Source: Archangium gephyra (GTDB taxonomy: Bacteria; Myxococcota; Myxococcia; Myxococcales; Myxococcaceae). Taken from it: DNA of 64,000 nucleotides. The notes under the pieces were generated by a model that did no database searches, was not told the origin of the DNA, and saw only the letters and a list, made by a program, of their open reading frames with translations. The translations under genes were made by a program, and so were the position numbers. Positions 25,068 to 33,212 of this stretch are shown piece by piece. The stretch spans positions 12,300,501-12,364,500 of the forward strand of contig NZ_CP011509.1 in NCBI RefSeq assembly GCF_001027285.1, written 5' to 3'. Positions within the stretch are counted from its first letter, which is position 1, and each line of letters starts with the position of its first letter.

Positions 25068-26936
25068 TCAAGTCATCCGCAGGGCGGTGATGTCCTGGCG
25101 GCGGACGACGGTGAGCCCATGCCGCGTGAGGAACAGGCGGCTGTCGGCATCGACGAAGGGCTCGGTGTCGGGGAACTCGCGAACCACCTCGAGCCGTCCC
25201 TGATGCAGCTCCACGCGGACGAGCCCCGCGTCGGTGGCGGCGAACAGGGCCTCGCCCGAGGCGCACTTGCCCCGCACCGTGCCGAGCCACGAGCCATCCG
25301 CCGCCTCGCCCTTCGCGCTGGCCTTCACGGTGCCATCGGCGCCCACCACGACGCAGTGGTTCACCGTCCGGCCGCCGGTCTCCTCGGCGAGGAAGAGCCA
25401 GCAGTTCGTCCCCTCGAACACGGCCTCCGCGTCCACCAGCCGGCCCGAGGGCCACGGCAGCGCCAGTCCATCCCGGAGTCCCGGGCGCTCGGCGTCGAAG
25501 ACGAAGGCGCCACGCAGCGAGCCCGCGCGGTGGAAGCCGAGCCCGAAGCGCGGCCCCACGAACAGTCGCGTCTGCCCATCGAGCACCTCGCCCAGCCGCT
25601 CGGGACCGAACGCCCCATCGCGCCACAGGGCACCGGCATGGGCCCAGTAACGGTGACGCGCATTCGCCGCGAAGGCCGGACGCTGCTCGGGGGCATCCAC
25701 GCCGAGCCGCTCGGGGCGCTGGCCCGGGGCGAGCACCGCGTACTCCGCACCCTTCCCCACCAGCGTGACGGCGCCCTGCAGCGCCCAGTGCAGCGCGGGG
25801 TCCAACCCCCCCTGAAGCACGGCCGAGCCGTCCTCGCGCCGGTACGCTCCGTTCGCGTGGAAGAGCCAACGCAGCGCCCCATCCTCGACACAGGCGTGGA
25901 GGATGACGCCCTCGGTGGTGAAGAGACGGGTGGCCACCACCTGGCCGCGCACGGTGGTGACAGGCGTGGTGGTCAGCGTCGCGCTCGGGCGGCACGTGGG
26001 ACACGAGGCCCGCGCATGCTCCACGCCACACGAAGCACAGACGGTGAAGCGCAGCGAGTCCAGCAGCGGCAGCGGAAACGGCCCGCGGAGATCCTCGACG
26101 AACACCCGGTGCAGACAGTGCAGCAGGTCATCCGGGAGCACGCCGAAGGGCGTGGCCGGCTTGGGGTACTGGACGTCCGGGTGGAAGACGGTGATGCGCT
26201 GGAGGACGCGAGCCGTGGGCGTGGCCTTGGGCGCGGGAGGCTTCGGGCGGTGGATGCCACCATGGGGCCCCACGCACAACAGGCTCTGCATCAGCGCGAC
26301 GGTGAAGGCATACCAGTCACTGTCCGGAGACGCCGGGCGCGAGGGCATCAACCCCTGCGTCGAGCCGCCCAGGCGCAACGGGTCCAGGAACTTCTCGGTG
26401 AAGACGGGAGAGAGATAGGGCCCGAACTGGAAGCTGTCCGCGTCGATGAGCCAGGCGTCGTTGCCGGTGACGAGGATGTTGAGGTCGTTGAAGTCGCCCA
26501 CCACCACGCCGCTGCCGTGGAGCGCGGCGAGGGTGCGGTGCAGACCGCGGAAGAGCTCGGCGACGCGGGCGGACGGCACACCGGCGCGGCGGAAGGACGG
26601 GTCACCGAAGCGGCGCAGGGGCTCGGCGCCCTCGAGCTTGCGCATGGCATAGCCGAGCAGCGTCTTGCCCTTCTTGTCGGTGGCGAGCGTCTCGGGCGAC
26701 ACCACCCGCGAGGGCAGCGGCCGGGGGAACGCGGGCAGCTTGTGCTGGTGCTCGGCGATGCGGGCCCGTGCGGCGGCCTGCTCGTGGGGGAGGTTGTCGT
26801 AGTCGGGGTGCTCGGGAGGCTTGAAGAGCTTGAGGACGCGCCCGTCCCCGAGATCGAAGACATCCGCCTCGCCGCCCTTGCCGAGCGCCTTCGTCGGGTC
26901 CAACCGGAGCTTCTTGCCCTCGAGATAGACGTCCAT
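25068..26936 (-). CDS. TerY-P-type protein kinase with zinc knuckles, 622 aa
   Basis: A divergent kinase fold: glycine loop LGKGGEADVFDL (about residues 14-25), Lys in VLKLF, catalytic VGDFNDLNILV (about 148-158, GD in place of HRD) and metal-binding DADSF in place of DFG. After about residue 295 comes a zinc ribbon CASC...SCPTC, then a 300-residue beta-rich region that looks like a WD/propeller-type repeat domain. This is the kinase of the vWA-PP2C-kinase triad. The ATG lies 4 bases after the PP2C stop with GGGGAGGG upstream, so the two are co-translated. Substrates are unknown; the vWA protein is the expected partner. Confidence 0.82.
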   Translation of the reverse strand: MDVYLEGKKLRLDPTKALGKGGEADVFDLGDGRVLKLFKPPEHPDYDNLPHEQAAARARIAEHQHKLPAFPRPLPSRVVSPETLATDKKGKTLLGYAMRKLEGAEPLRRFGDPSFRRAGVPSARVAELFRGLHRTLAALHGSGVVVGDFNDLNILVTGNDAWLIDADSFQFGPYLSPVFTEKFLDPLRLGGSTQGLMPSRPASPDSDWYAFTVALMQSLLCVGPHGGIHRPKPPAPKATPTARVLQRITVFHPDVQYPKPATPFGVLPDDLLHCLHRVFVEDLRGPFPLPLLDSLRFTVCASCGVEHARASCPTCRPSATLTTTPVTTVRGQVVATRLFTTEGVILHACVEDGALRWLFHANGAYRREDGSAVLQGGLDPALHWALQGAVTLVGKGAEYAVLAPGQRPERLGVDAPEQRPAFAANARHRYWAHAGALWRDGAFGPERLGEVLDGQTRLFVGPRFGLGFHRAGSLRGAFVFDAERPGLRDGLALPWPSGRLVDAEAVFEGTNCWLFLAEETGGRTVNHCVVVGADGTVKASAKGEAADGSWLGTVRGKCASGEALFAATDAGLVRVELHQGRLEVVREFPDTEPFVDADSRLFLTRHGLTVVRRQDITALRMT

Positions 26937-26940
26937 GGTG

Positions 26941-27747
26941 TCAGGCCCTCCCCTGCCGGCGGCGCAGGACGACGAGCGTGGTGTCATCGGAGAGCAGCCC
27001 CGGCACGCGCTCGAGTCTGCGGGCGGGGAAGTCGGCGCGGACGGACTCGCGGTTGAGGAGCGAGAGGCGGCGGCGCAGCGCGTCCGGGTTGGAGAAGTAC
27101 CGGCCGTCACTCCAGAACTGCGAGAGCGGGCCCACGGGCTCCTCGCGCTCGGGCACCCGGGCCTCGGCGAGGCCCGCGAGGTCCGACACCCCATCCGTGC
27201 CGAGCAGCAGCGAGTCCACCTCGGCGGTGGGCCGGAGGCTGTTGGCCTTCAAGGACACGGCCCCCGGCTTCAGCAGCCCATAGGCGAGGTACGGCGGCGC
27301 GTTGTTGGCAAAGGGCCCGAGCCGGTGCACATCCCCATTGAGGGCCCAGAGCCCATCACCCGCGGAGAAGACGAGCGTGTGCTCCGGGGTGACGACGGCG
27401 CCCACGATGGTGAAGAGGAGCGCCTCGCCGATGGCCCGCTCGCCGAGCTCCCCCGAGAGGGCCTGGAGGAAGCACAGCACGTCCGCGCCCAGCCGCTGGA
27501 GGAACTCGGGTGACTCGACGGGCACCTGCCTGCCCAGCAGCGAGAGCGCTCCCTCCACCACCCGGCGGGCACCCAGCTGCGCGCCCAACTCACTCTGCGC
27601 GCCACTGCCGCACCCGTCCGTGACGACGGCGGCCAGGCCGTGCTCGCTCGCCCGGGCCCAGAAGGAGTCCTGGTTGTTGCGTCCGGCTCGGGCGTGCTCC
27701 CGGCCCTGCACGGTGGCGGCGGCGAGCTCGAAGGGCAGCGCGGACAT
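26941..27747 (-). CDS. PP2C-family Ser/Thr phosphatase, 268 aa
   Basis: The metal-binding motifs are complete: GRNNQDSF (about residues 23-30), VVTDGCGSG (about 41-49), FSAGDGLW, LGTDGVSDL (about 180) and the terminal LLSDDTTLVVL (about 252). It is a single-domain phosphatase that presumably reverses the action of the kinase encoded 4 bases downstream. It is first in the transcript from the operator-bearing promoter at 27789-27824. Confidence 0.9.
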   Translation of the reverse strand: MSALPFELAAATVQGREHARAGRNNQDSFWARASEHGLAAVVTDGCGSGAQSELGAQLGARRVVEGALSLLGRQVPVESPEFLQRLGADVLCFLQALSGELGERAIGEALLFTIVGAVVTPEHTLVFSAGDGLWALNGDVHRLGPFANNAPPYLAYGLLKPGAVSLKANSLRPTAEVDSLLLGTDGVSDLAGLAEARVPEREEPVGPLSQFWSDGRYFSNPDALRRRLSLLNRESVRADFPARRLERVPGLLSDDTTLVVLRRRQGRA

Positions 27748-27788
27748 GGTTCTCCTCTCCAGGGGACCTGGTAGATTTCGTGTTCTAC

Positions 27789-27824
27789 GGACACCAAGTT
27801 AGTGTCCATAAAACACGAAGTCAA
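27789..27824 (-). promoter_or_regulatory. Promoter of the PP2C-kinase operon with NrtR-like operator in the spacer
   Basis: On the minus strand TTGACT (27819-27824), a 17-bp spacer with GTGT-N7-ACAC, then TAACTT (27796-27801). Downstream GTGTCC completes a 19-bp near-palindrome with GGACAC arms (27789-27807). Confidence 0.75.
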
Positions 27825-27847
27825 GCCAACCGTCCGGCTGGGGAGGA

Positions 27848-28537
27848 CTACAGCTCGAAGTTGAAGCCGGCCTTCTCCAGCTGCTTGTACTTCTTGTGGT
27901 CGAAGCGGTAGAGGCGCGCGGCGCGGTGGGAGACGTCCTGCTCCACCTCGTCGAGCTCCTCGAGCAGATCCATGGCGAGCAGCTTCTTGCGGAAGTTGCG
28001 CTTGTCGAGCTCGCGCTCGAGGATCTTCTCGTACATGCGCTGCAACTGGGTGAGGGTGAACTTGGGCGGCAGCAGCTCGAAGCCGATGGGCTGGTAGCGC
28101 ACCTTCCCCTTGAGGCGCTGCTGGGCGGTGGCGAGGATGTCCGCGTGGTCGAACGCCAGCTTGGGCACGTCATAGACGGAGAACCAGGCGGCCTCCCGGG
28201 CATCCGTGGCGGCGTGCACGCGGTGGTCCGACAGCTTCACCAGGGCGAAGTAGGCCACGCTCACCACCCGGCCGCGCGGGTCCCGGTCCGGCGCACCGAA
28301 GGTGTAGAGTTGCTCCATCAGGTTGGGGCGGATGCCGGCCTCTTCCTGGAGCTCGCGGCGCGCCGCGTCCTCGAGTGACTCCTCCATGCGGACGAAGCCT
28401 CCGGGCAGCGCCCACCGGCCCTGGAAGGGCTCCACGCCGCGCTTGATGAGCAGCACCTTCAGGTCCTCGTCGTCCAGGCCGAACACTACGCAGTCCACCG
28501 TCAACGACGGGCGCGGGTACTCGTAGGTGTAACTCAC
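27848..28537 (-). CDS. NrtR-like Nudix transcriptional regulator, 229 aa
   Basis: The N-terminal Nudix domain has a complete Nudix box, G-x5-E-x7-REL-x-EEAGI (about residues 45-68). The C-terminal part (about 150-229) is a basic winged-helix segment ([14 protein letters not shown]...[11 protein letters not shown]), as in the NrtR family that senses ADP-ribose and controls NAD metabolism genes. Many NrtR proteins have a degenerate box; this one looks intact, so hydrolase activity is possible. The start is GTG at 28537 with AAGGAG 6 bases upstream. Its own promoter carries the shared operator, which implies autoregulation. Confidence 0.85.
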   Translation of the reverse strand: MSYTYEYPRPSLTVDCVVFGLDDEDLKVLLIKRGVEPFQGRWALPGGFVRMEESLEDAARRELQEEAGIRPNLMEQLYTFGAPDRDPRGRVVSVAYFALVKLSDHRVHAATDAREAAWFSVYDVPKLAFDHADILATAQQRLKGKVRYQPIGFELLPPKFTLTQLQRMYEKILERELDKRNFRKKLLAMDLLEELDEVEQDVSHRAARLYRFDHKKYKQLEKAGFNFEL

Positions 28538-28568
28538 TGAAGACTCCTTTTCGTTCCGTTCCCCTCAC

Positions 28569-28597
28569 CGCCTAGTGTTCGGTGAACACCATGTCAA
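28569..28597 (-). promoter_or_regulatory. Promoter of the Nudix regulator gene with NrtR-like operator in the spacer
   Basis: On the minus strand TTGACA (28592-28597), a 17-bp spacer with GTGTTC-ACC-GAACAC, then TAGGCG (28569-28574). It is the third member of the promoter set. Confidence 0.72.
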
Positions 28598-28644
28598 GCA
28601 GTGGGAACCCGGGTGGACGCACGGGGCAGGAGGACGGGGACGGG

Positions 28645-28714
28645 CACCCTCACCCCGGGGGGCCTTGCCCCCCCTTTGAACGACGGGGGGCTCCTCTCCC
28701 GGAGGGCGAGGGAG
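28645..28714. repeat. REP-like element with an internal insertion, overlapping the AraC gene 3' end
   Basis: CACCCTCACCCCGGGG and CTCTCCCGGAGGGCGAGGGAG halves of the REP family are separated by about 35 bases with their own GGGG/CCCC pairing. The element supplies the last 20 or so codons of the AraC regulator. Confidence 0.7.
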
Positions 28715-29735
28715 TGGGGGGCGTGTGGGTGCGACGGAAGGTCTCCGGGCTCATTCCCCACCAGCGCTTGAAGGCCCGGTGGAACGTGGCCGGGTCGCCG
28801 TAGCCCAGCAGGAAGGACACCTCGGCGATGGACATCCTCCGCCGCAGGTAGTTCTCCGACAGCTCGCGCCGCACCGCCTCCAGGATGCCCGCGTAGCTCT
28901 GCCCCTCCTCGGCCAGCTTGCGCTGCAACGTGCGCGGCGGCAGGTGCAGCGTCTTCGCCACCGCCTCGAAGGTGAAGTCCCCTCCCGACAGCGTGCGCCG
29001 CACCTGCTCGCGCACCCGCTCGGAGAGGCTCGCCGTCACCGGCAGCCGCGAGAGCTGCCGCTGCGCCTGTTTCTCGAACATGGCGTTGAGCAGCGCATCC
29101 GCGTGGACGAAGGGCAGCTCCGCGTCCGCCTGGGAGAACTCGATGTCGTTGTGCGGCGCGCCGAAGACGAGCGGGCAGGCGAAGAGGGCCTCGTGCTCGC
29201 GGAGGTCCGCGGGCGCGGCGTGGACGAAACGCACCTGGAGCGGCCGCACGTCCGCCCCCGTGAAGTAGCGCATCCCGAGGGCCACCTGGACGAGCGCCAC
29301 CTCGGCCATGTGCCGGTGTGCCGGCCGGTACGGCCCCACGGGGGTGAAGCGCATGCGCACCCCGCGCTCCGTGTCCTCCACCACGAAGCGCTCTCCATCC
29401 CCCCAGACGCGCTGGTAGCGGCACCCGCGCACCATGGACTCCTTCAGCGTCGCGCTCGTGAGGATGACGAGCCCGGCCGCGTCGTCCGGGTCCACCTCGC
29501 TCATGCGTGCCATGTGCAGGCCCAGGTTGCCGTCCCCCGTCACCTCCACCGCCCGCTCGAGGATGGTGTCCAGCACGGTGTAGGGAATGCGCAGCTCGGG
29601 GTCGTCCAGGTCCTCCAGGCGCAGGCCCACCTCGCGGCACAGCGCCTCGACGGGCACCTGGTGCTCGGCCGCGATGGCCAGGGCCTGCCGGACCAGCCGG
29701 GAAGAGAGGGCGGCAGGGGGAGAGGAGGACGCCAT
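28650..29735 (-). CDS. AraC-family transcriptional regulator, 361 aa
   Basis: The N-terminal 200 residues form an arabinose-binding-like domain of the OruR/MmsR-type group (LGLHMARMSEVDPDDAAGLVI). The C-terminus (about 245-335) has two HTH motifs, FEAVAKTLHLPPRTLQRKL and IAEVSFLLGYGDPATFHRAFKRWWG, with the AraC signature. The final Pro/Ser/Gly-rich tail is encoded by a REP-like element and is probably a read-in. It is divergent from the methyltransferase gene with a 9-bp inverted repeat between them, so that gene is a likely target. Confidence 0.88.
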   Translation of the reverse strand: MASSSPPAALSSRLVRQALAIAAEHQVPVEALCREVGLRLEDLDDPELRIPYTVLDTILERAVEVTGDGNLGLHMARMSEVDPDDAAGLVILTSATLKESMVRGCRYQRVWGDGERFVVEDTERGVRMRFTPVGPYRPAHRHMAEVALVQVALGMRYFTGADVRPLQVRFVHAAPADLREHEALFACPLVFGAPHNDIEFSQADAELPFVHADALLNAMFEKQAQRQLSRLPVTASLSERVREQVRRTLSGGDFTFEAVAKTLHLPPRTLQRKLAEEGQSYAGILEAVRRELSENYLRRRMSIAEVSFLLGYGDPATFHRAFKRWWGMSPETFRRTHTPPTPSPSGRGAPRRSKGGQGPPG

Positions 29736-29759
29736 CGGCAGCCGGGACGCTAGCGAGCG

Positions 29760-29793
29760 GCTGGCGCCCGCTGCAAGCCGTTCTGGCGCCAGC
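29760..29793. promoter_or_regulatory. Inverted repeat between the AraC and methyltransferase genes
   Basis: GCTGGCGCC (29760-29768) and GGCGCCAGC (29785-29793) are perfect inverse copies with a 16-bp gap, in the 98-bp divergent promoter region. It is a candidate operator for the AraC protein. Confidence 0.5.
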
Positions 29794-29833
29794 GGTCAGT
29801 GCAGGACGGCGGCCCGGATGGCACTTTCGCCCC

Positions 29834-30646
29834 ATGAACGAGCCCACCTCCACCGCCCTCATCCCGCGCCTGCACCTCTTCGAGCTGCTCGATCAGGACT
29901 GGTACCCGCGCGCCCTGCGAGACCTGGGCACGGACTACCTCCACACCGTCAGCGAGACGACGGGCGCCTTCGATGCCGCCACGGACGTGCTCGCCCGGGG
30001 GCTGCGCGCCTCGGAGCGCCAGGAGCTGTTGGATCTCGGCTCGGGAGGCAGCGGCCCCCTGCCCCGGCTGTGCCGCATGTTGGAGAAGGAGCACGGGCTG
30101 AAGCCCCACGTGGTGCTCAGCGACCTGTACCCCACCGCCAACGCGGCCGAGCGGGCACGCGCCCATGGTGTCGACTACCTGGAGCGGCCCGTGGACGCCA
30201 CGCGGGTGCCGCCGGAGCTGCGCGGCATGCGCACCCTCTTCAACGCCCTGCACCACTTCCGGCCCGAGCAGGTCCGGCAGGTGCTCGCGGATGCGCAGGA
30301 GCGCAACGTCCCCTTCGCCGCCTTCGAGGTCATCCGCCGCACACCGGTGGGCCTGCTCACCATGTTGCCGGTGCCCTTGATGGTGTGGCTCTTCACCCCG
30401 CTCATCCGCCCGCTGACGCCGCTGCGCCTGCTGCTCACCTATGTGCTGCCGGTGGCGCCGCTCGCCAGTTTCTGGGACGGGCTGGTGTCCGCCCTCCGGG
30501 CCCACCGCCCCGAGGAGCTGCGCGCCCTGACGGCCTCGCTCGCCCGCGAGGGCTACACCTGGGAGGTGGGCGAGGTGAAACGGCCCGGCAAGCCCACCGT
30601 CACCTATGTGCTCGGGCTGCCCGCGGGCTCGCGCTCGGGGACGTAG
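29834..30646 (+). CDS. SAM-dependent methyltransferase-like protein, 270 aa
   Basis: The class I methyltransferase motif I is LLDLGSGGSGPL (about residues 65-76). Motif II is near VVLSDLYP (about 96) and a family-like FNALHHF loop near 136. The C-terminal 90 residues include a hydrophobic stretch (LMVWLFTPLIRPLTPLRLLL) that may associate with the membrane. The substrate is unknown. The last 276 bases are duplicated at 35687-35962, on the far side of the low-GC cassette. This copy is intact and in frame. Confidence 0.75.
   Translation: MNEPTSTALIPRLHLFELLDQDWYPRALRDLGTDYLHTVSETTGAFDAATDVLARGLRASERQELLDLGSGGSGPLPRLCRMLEKEHGLKPHVVLSDLYPTANAAERARAHGVDYLERPVDATRVPPELRGMRTLFNALHHFRPEQVRQVLADAQERNVPFAAFEVIRRTPVGLLTMLPVPLMVWLFTPLIRPLTPLRLLLTYVLPVAPLASFWDGLVSALRAHRPEELRALTASLAREGYTWEVGEVKRPGKPTVTYVLGLPAGSRSGT
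30371..30646 (+). repeat. Upstream copy of a 276-bp direct repeat flanking the low-GC cassette
   Basis: By eye it differs from 35687-35962 at about 7 positions, all in the first 25 and last 25 bases. The central 220 or so bases are identical. It corresponds to the 3' third of the methyltransferase gene. Confidence 0.9.
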
Positions 30647-30718
30647 CGCGTCTCCGGTTCACCGCTCGGCCATCGCAGAGCCTCCCGCCGAGGCTTTCGG
30701 AGCACCCGTACCCTCGTT

Positions 30719-31218
30719 CTATGCGTTGCCCTGGGGCTCCCGGGTGTTCCGCTCCACTTCCGGGTATTCGATGACCTCCGCCGCCTAGTGCCGCGTGCCA
30801 CACCGGTCGCAGGAATGGGAGGGCGGCTCACCATTCTCAAGGACCGTGCCGCAGCAATTGCAGGCGTAGTGCCCGGGAATGACGGCATGAAGCACGCTCG
30901 GCTCGGCCTCCTGCGTCGGGGGCGGCACGGAGAGCCCGGGCATGGACTTGAAGGCCCGGAAGATGATGAAGGCCATTGCGGACTCGCTGTACACGCGCCG
31001 TACCTGCCCCAGGTGCTTCGACGCCCGCGCCCGCAGTGCCGCGAACAGCCGATTCCTGGGAAGCAGGATCGCTCCATCTGCGCGAGCCGCAGGACGGCCA
31101 CCACCAGGACAACATCCCCGTGCGTGAGAAGCTCCGCCGCCCTCGCCCCCCTCCCCACCCCGTAGAGGACCCTCCCCCCTGCCCTCGTAGCCGACGGGTA
31201 CTGTCGGCCACTCATCAT
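30719..31218 (-). pseudogene. Decayed gene for a small zinc-ribbon protein
   Basis: The frame starts with MMSGRQYPSA at 31218 and runs to about 31075 (GDVVLVVAVLRLAQM). It then continues in another frame (LLPRNRLFAALRAR...) through a zinc ribbon (CNCC...CDRC) to a TAG at 30785, past which the same frame stays protein-like (EVIEYPEVERN) to a second TAG at 30719. One frameshift and one nonsense change explain the pattern. The GC content is like that of the chromosome. It lies between the methyltransferase gene and the low-GC cassette. Confidence 0.5.
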
Positions 31219-31290
31219 GGGACGTGGGGGTTGTGTCCCGCTTAAGCGAACGAGCAAGGGGCAGCTATGCTCGCTCGTACCCAGGCACGT

Positions 31291-31313
31291 TTTTTACACC
31301 CCAATTGTAAAAA
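31291..31313 (+). promoter_or_regulatory. Perfect inverted repeat TTTTTACA-N7-TGTAAAAA, candidate operator
   Basis: Arms 31291-31298 and 31306-31313 are perfect inverse copies around CCCCAAT, 41 bp upstream of the first gene of the cassette. The XRE-family protein encoded second in the operon is the natural candidate to bind it. Confidence 0.65.
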
Positions 31314-31354
31314 CCCCACTTGCCCTCGGGGCGACACACCAATATTGTTGTGTC

Positions 31355-31795
31355 GTGCCAATCCCGGACTTCAACGCTGAGGGGAACCTTCCCCCTGGCA
31401 TCCACGAGGCTGATTGGGCCGAGTTCAAGACTCGGTTCGGAACCACGGGCCACCGCAGGCACCTCATCAAGGGCCTTGAGGAGGCGATGAGGTCGCTTCG
31501 AACTGCGGGGTGCTCCCGGCTCTACATCGATGGAAGCTTTGTAACCTCTGAAAAGTCGCCCAAGGACTTTGATGCCTGCTGGGAAGAGACTGGCGTCGAC
31601 CCCAATCGCCTTGAGCCAGTTTTCTTTGATCTCCGTCCACCCAGAGCAATCCAAAAAGCCCGCTTTGGGGGTGAACTATTTCCGGCATCGGCTCCGGCTG
31701 ATGGGCGTTCAATGTTTGTGGACTTTTTTCAGCGGACACGCGGGGGGCAGGCGAAGGGAATCGTCACGATTGACCTCAAGGGGTGGCAGCCATGA
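31355..31795 (+). CDS. DUF6932-like predicted nucleotidyltransferase, 146 aa
   Basis: The core LYIDGSFVTSEKSPKDFDACW (given here as two parts: IDGSFVTS and DFDACW, about residues 50-70) has the GS-x(n)-DxD pattern of the Pol-beta nucleotidyltransferase fold, which transfers nucleotides to proteins, RNA or small molecules. The rest (PDFNAEGNLPPGIH at the start, KARFGGELFPA later, KGIVTIDL at the end) matches the DUF6932 pattern as I recall it. The start is uncertain: GTG at 31355 is the last before the conserved region. The stop overlaps the XRE-ImmA start (ATGA). Base composition is far less GC-rich than that of flanking genes. Confidence 0.72.
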   Translation: MPIPDFNAEGNLPPGIHEADWAEFKTRFGTTGHRRHLIKGLEEAMRSLRTAGCSRLYIDGSFVTSEKSPKDFDACWEETGVDPNRLEPVFFDLRPPRAIQKARFGGELFPASAPADGRSMFVDFFQRTRGGQAKGIVTIDLKGWQP

Positions 31796-33210
31796 TCAAG
31801 AACGAGCGCGAGTACCGAATCACCCAGACGCAGGCTGCTGAGTTCGAGCGTTCACTAGCCGAGGTCGAACAGAATCCGAACCCCGCATTGCATCCACGCA
31901 TTCTCCAGGCACAGCGCGATGCGCTTAGCGGCCAACTTGAAGAGCTTCGTGCAGAACTTGCCGAGTATGATGCTCTCCGAAACGGAGAAAAAAGGGTTCT
32001 TGAGCTTTCCTCCTTAGAGGAACTCCCTCGCGCACTAATCGAAGCGCGCATTGCGGCAGGACTTACTCAAAAAGATCTTGCCAAGCGCCTTGGTCTTTCC
32101 GAGCAGCAAATTCAGCGTTACGAGTCTACTGACTATTCAGGCGCTAGCCTTTCTCGGCTGCAAGAGATCGTGCGCGCACTCGGCATCAACATCCGAAAAG
32201 AAGTCTTCCTGCCAACCGTGGAAGTTTCTCCTGAAGCCTTGAACAGGAGACTCCAAACATCGGGCGTAGCCTCGGACTTCTTCACAAGAAGAATCCTTGG
32301 AGAAAGAGACGAAGACACCGGTAGCGTCTTTGCCCTTCGTGCCGCTGGTATGCTTGAGAAAATCTTTGGCTGGACGCCTGTCGAGCTTTTTACAGGATTG
32401 ACTCCCCTTACGCCACAGCCCGCCAGGCTAGGAGCACAATTCAAACTCCCAGCCAACGCAGACGAGCAAAAAACACTCATCTTTACATCTTATGCTCGAT
32501 TCATTATCAGCTTGGCACTGAAAGCCTCTCCCTTTGAGAACAGACCACTTCCGCGCGATGCTAAAGACTTCCAAAAAGAAGTCCTCCACGAACATGGAAG
32601 CATCAACCTGACTTCAGTCTTGTCCTATCTATGGAAGCATGGCGTGCCTGTCGTTCCACTGCAGGAGAGTGGCGGCTTCCACGCAGCATGCTGGAGATTG
32701 TCTGGCAGAAACGCAATCGTTCTGAAACAAAAAACACCCTCCGAATCGCGTTGGCTGCATGACCTTCTTCACGAAGCTTATCACGCAGCTGGGTCTCCAG
32801 ATTCCCCTGACTTCGCATTTATTGAGCAAGGACTGGGACCAATGGATCGACGTGAATCTACCGAGGAACAGGAAGCTACTTCTTTTGCAGCCGACGTTTT
32901 GCTCAATGCCAAGGCAGAAGATATGGCTAAAGAATGCGTACATGAGGCAAGAGGGAGCATCCCTCGACTCAAGTCCGCGGTAATACGTGTTGCCGAACGC
33001 AATAAAGTTTCGGTTGGCGTGCTCGCCAATTATATGGCATGGCGCCTTTCTCTCCAAGGAGAGGACTGGTGGGGCACAGCCACAAACCTTCAGGAGACCG
33101 GCGAGGACCCGCTGAAGAAGACACACCAATTCCTCATTGAACACCTAAACTGGGAAAAACTCGACCGGGTCGAGCGCGAACTCCTCATGCGGGCAATCTC
33201 GGAGAATTAA
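31792..33210 (+). CDS. XRE-family HTH / ImmA-IrrE zinc peptidase fusion, 472 aa
   Basis: The N-terminal helical part (residues 1-78, coiled-coil-like) is followed by an XRE HTH (about 81-133, ARIAAGLTQKDLAKRLGLSEQQIQRYE). A middle segment leads to an ImmA/IrrE peptidase domain with the zinc motif HEAYH (about 327-331) and a later Glu. ImmA-type proteases cleave repressors in response to damage or phage signals, and the fusion to its own HTH suggests self-cleaving control of this operon. The start overlaps the upstream stop (ATGA). Codon use is AT-rich compared with the neighbourhood. Confidence 0.87.
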   Translation: MIKNEREYRITQTQAAEFERSLAEVEQNPNPALHPRILQAQRDALSGQLEELRAELAEYDALRNGEKRVLELSSLEELPRALIEARIAAGLTQKDLAKRLGLSEQQIQRYESTDYSGASLSRLQEIVRALGINIRKEVFLPTVEVSPEALNRRLQTSGVASDFFTRRILGERDEDTGSVFALRAAGMLEKIFGWTPVELFTGLTPLTPQPARLGAQFKLPANADEQKTLIFTSYARFIISLALKASPFENRPLPRDAKDFQKEVLHEHGSINLTSVLSYLWKHGVPVVPLQESGGFHAACWRLSGRNAIVLKQKTPSESRWLHDLLHEAYHAAGSPDSPDFAFIEQGLGPMDRRESTEEQEATSFAADVLLNAKAEDMAKECVHEARGSIPRLKSAVIRVAERNKVSVGVLANYMAWRLSLQGEDWWGTATNLQETGEDPLKKTHQFLIEHLNWEKLDRVERELLMRAISEN

Positions 33211-33212
33211 CA

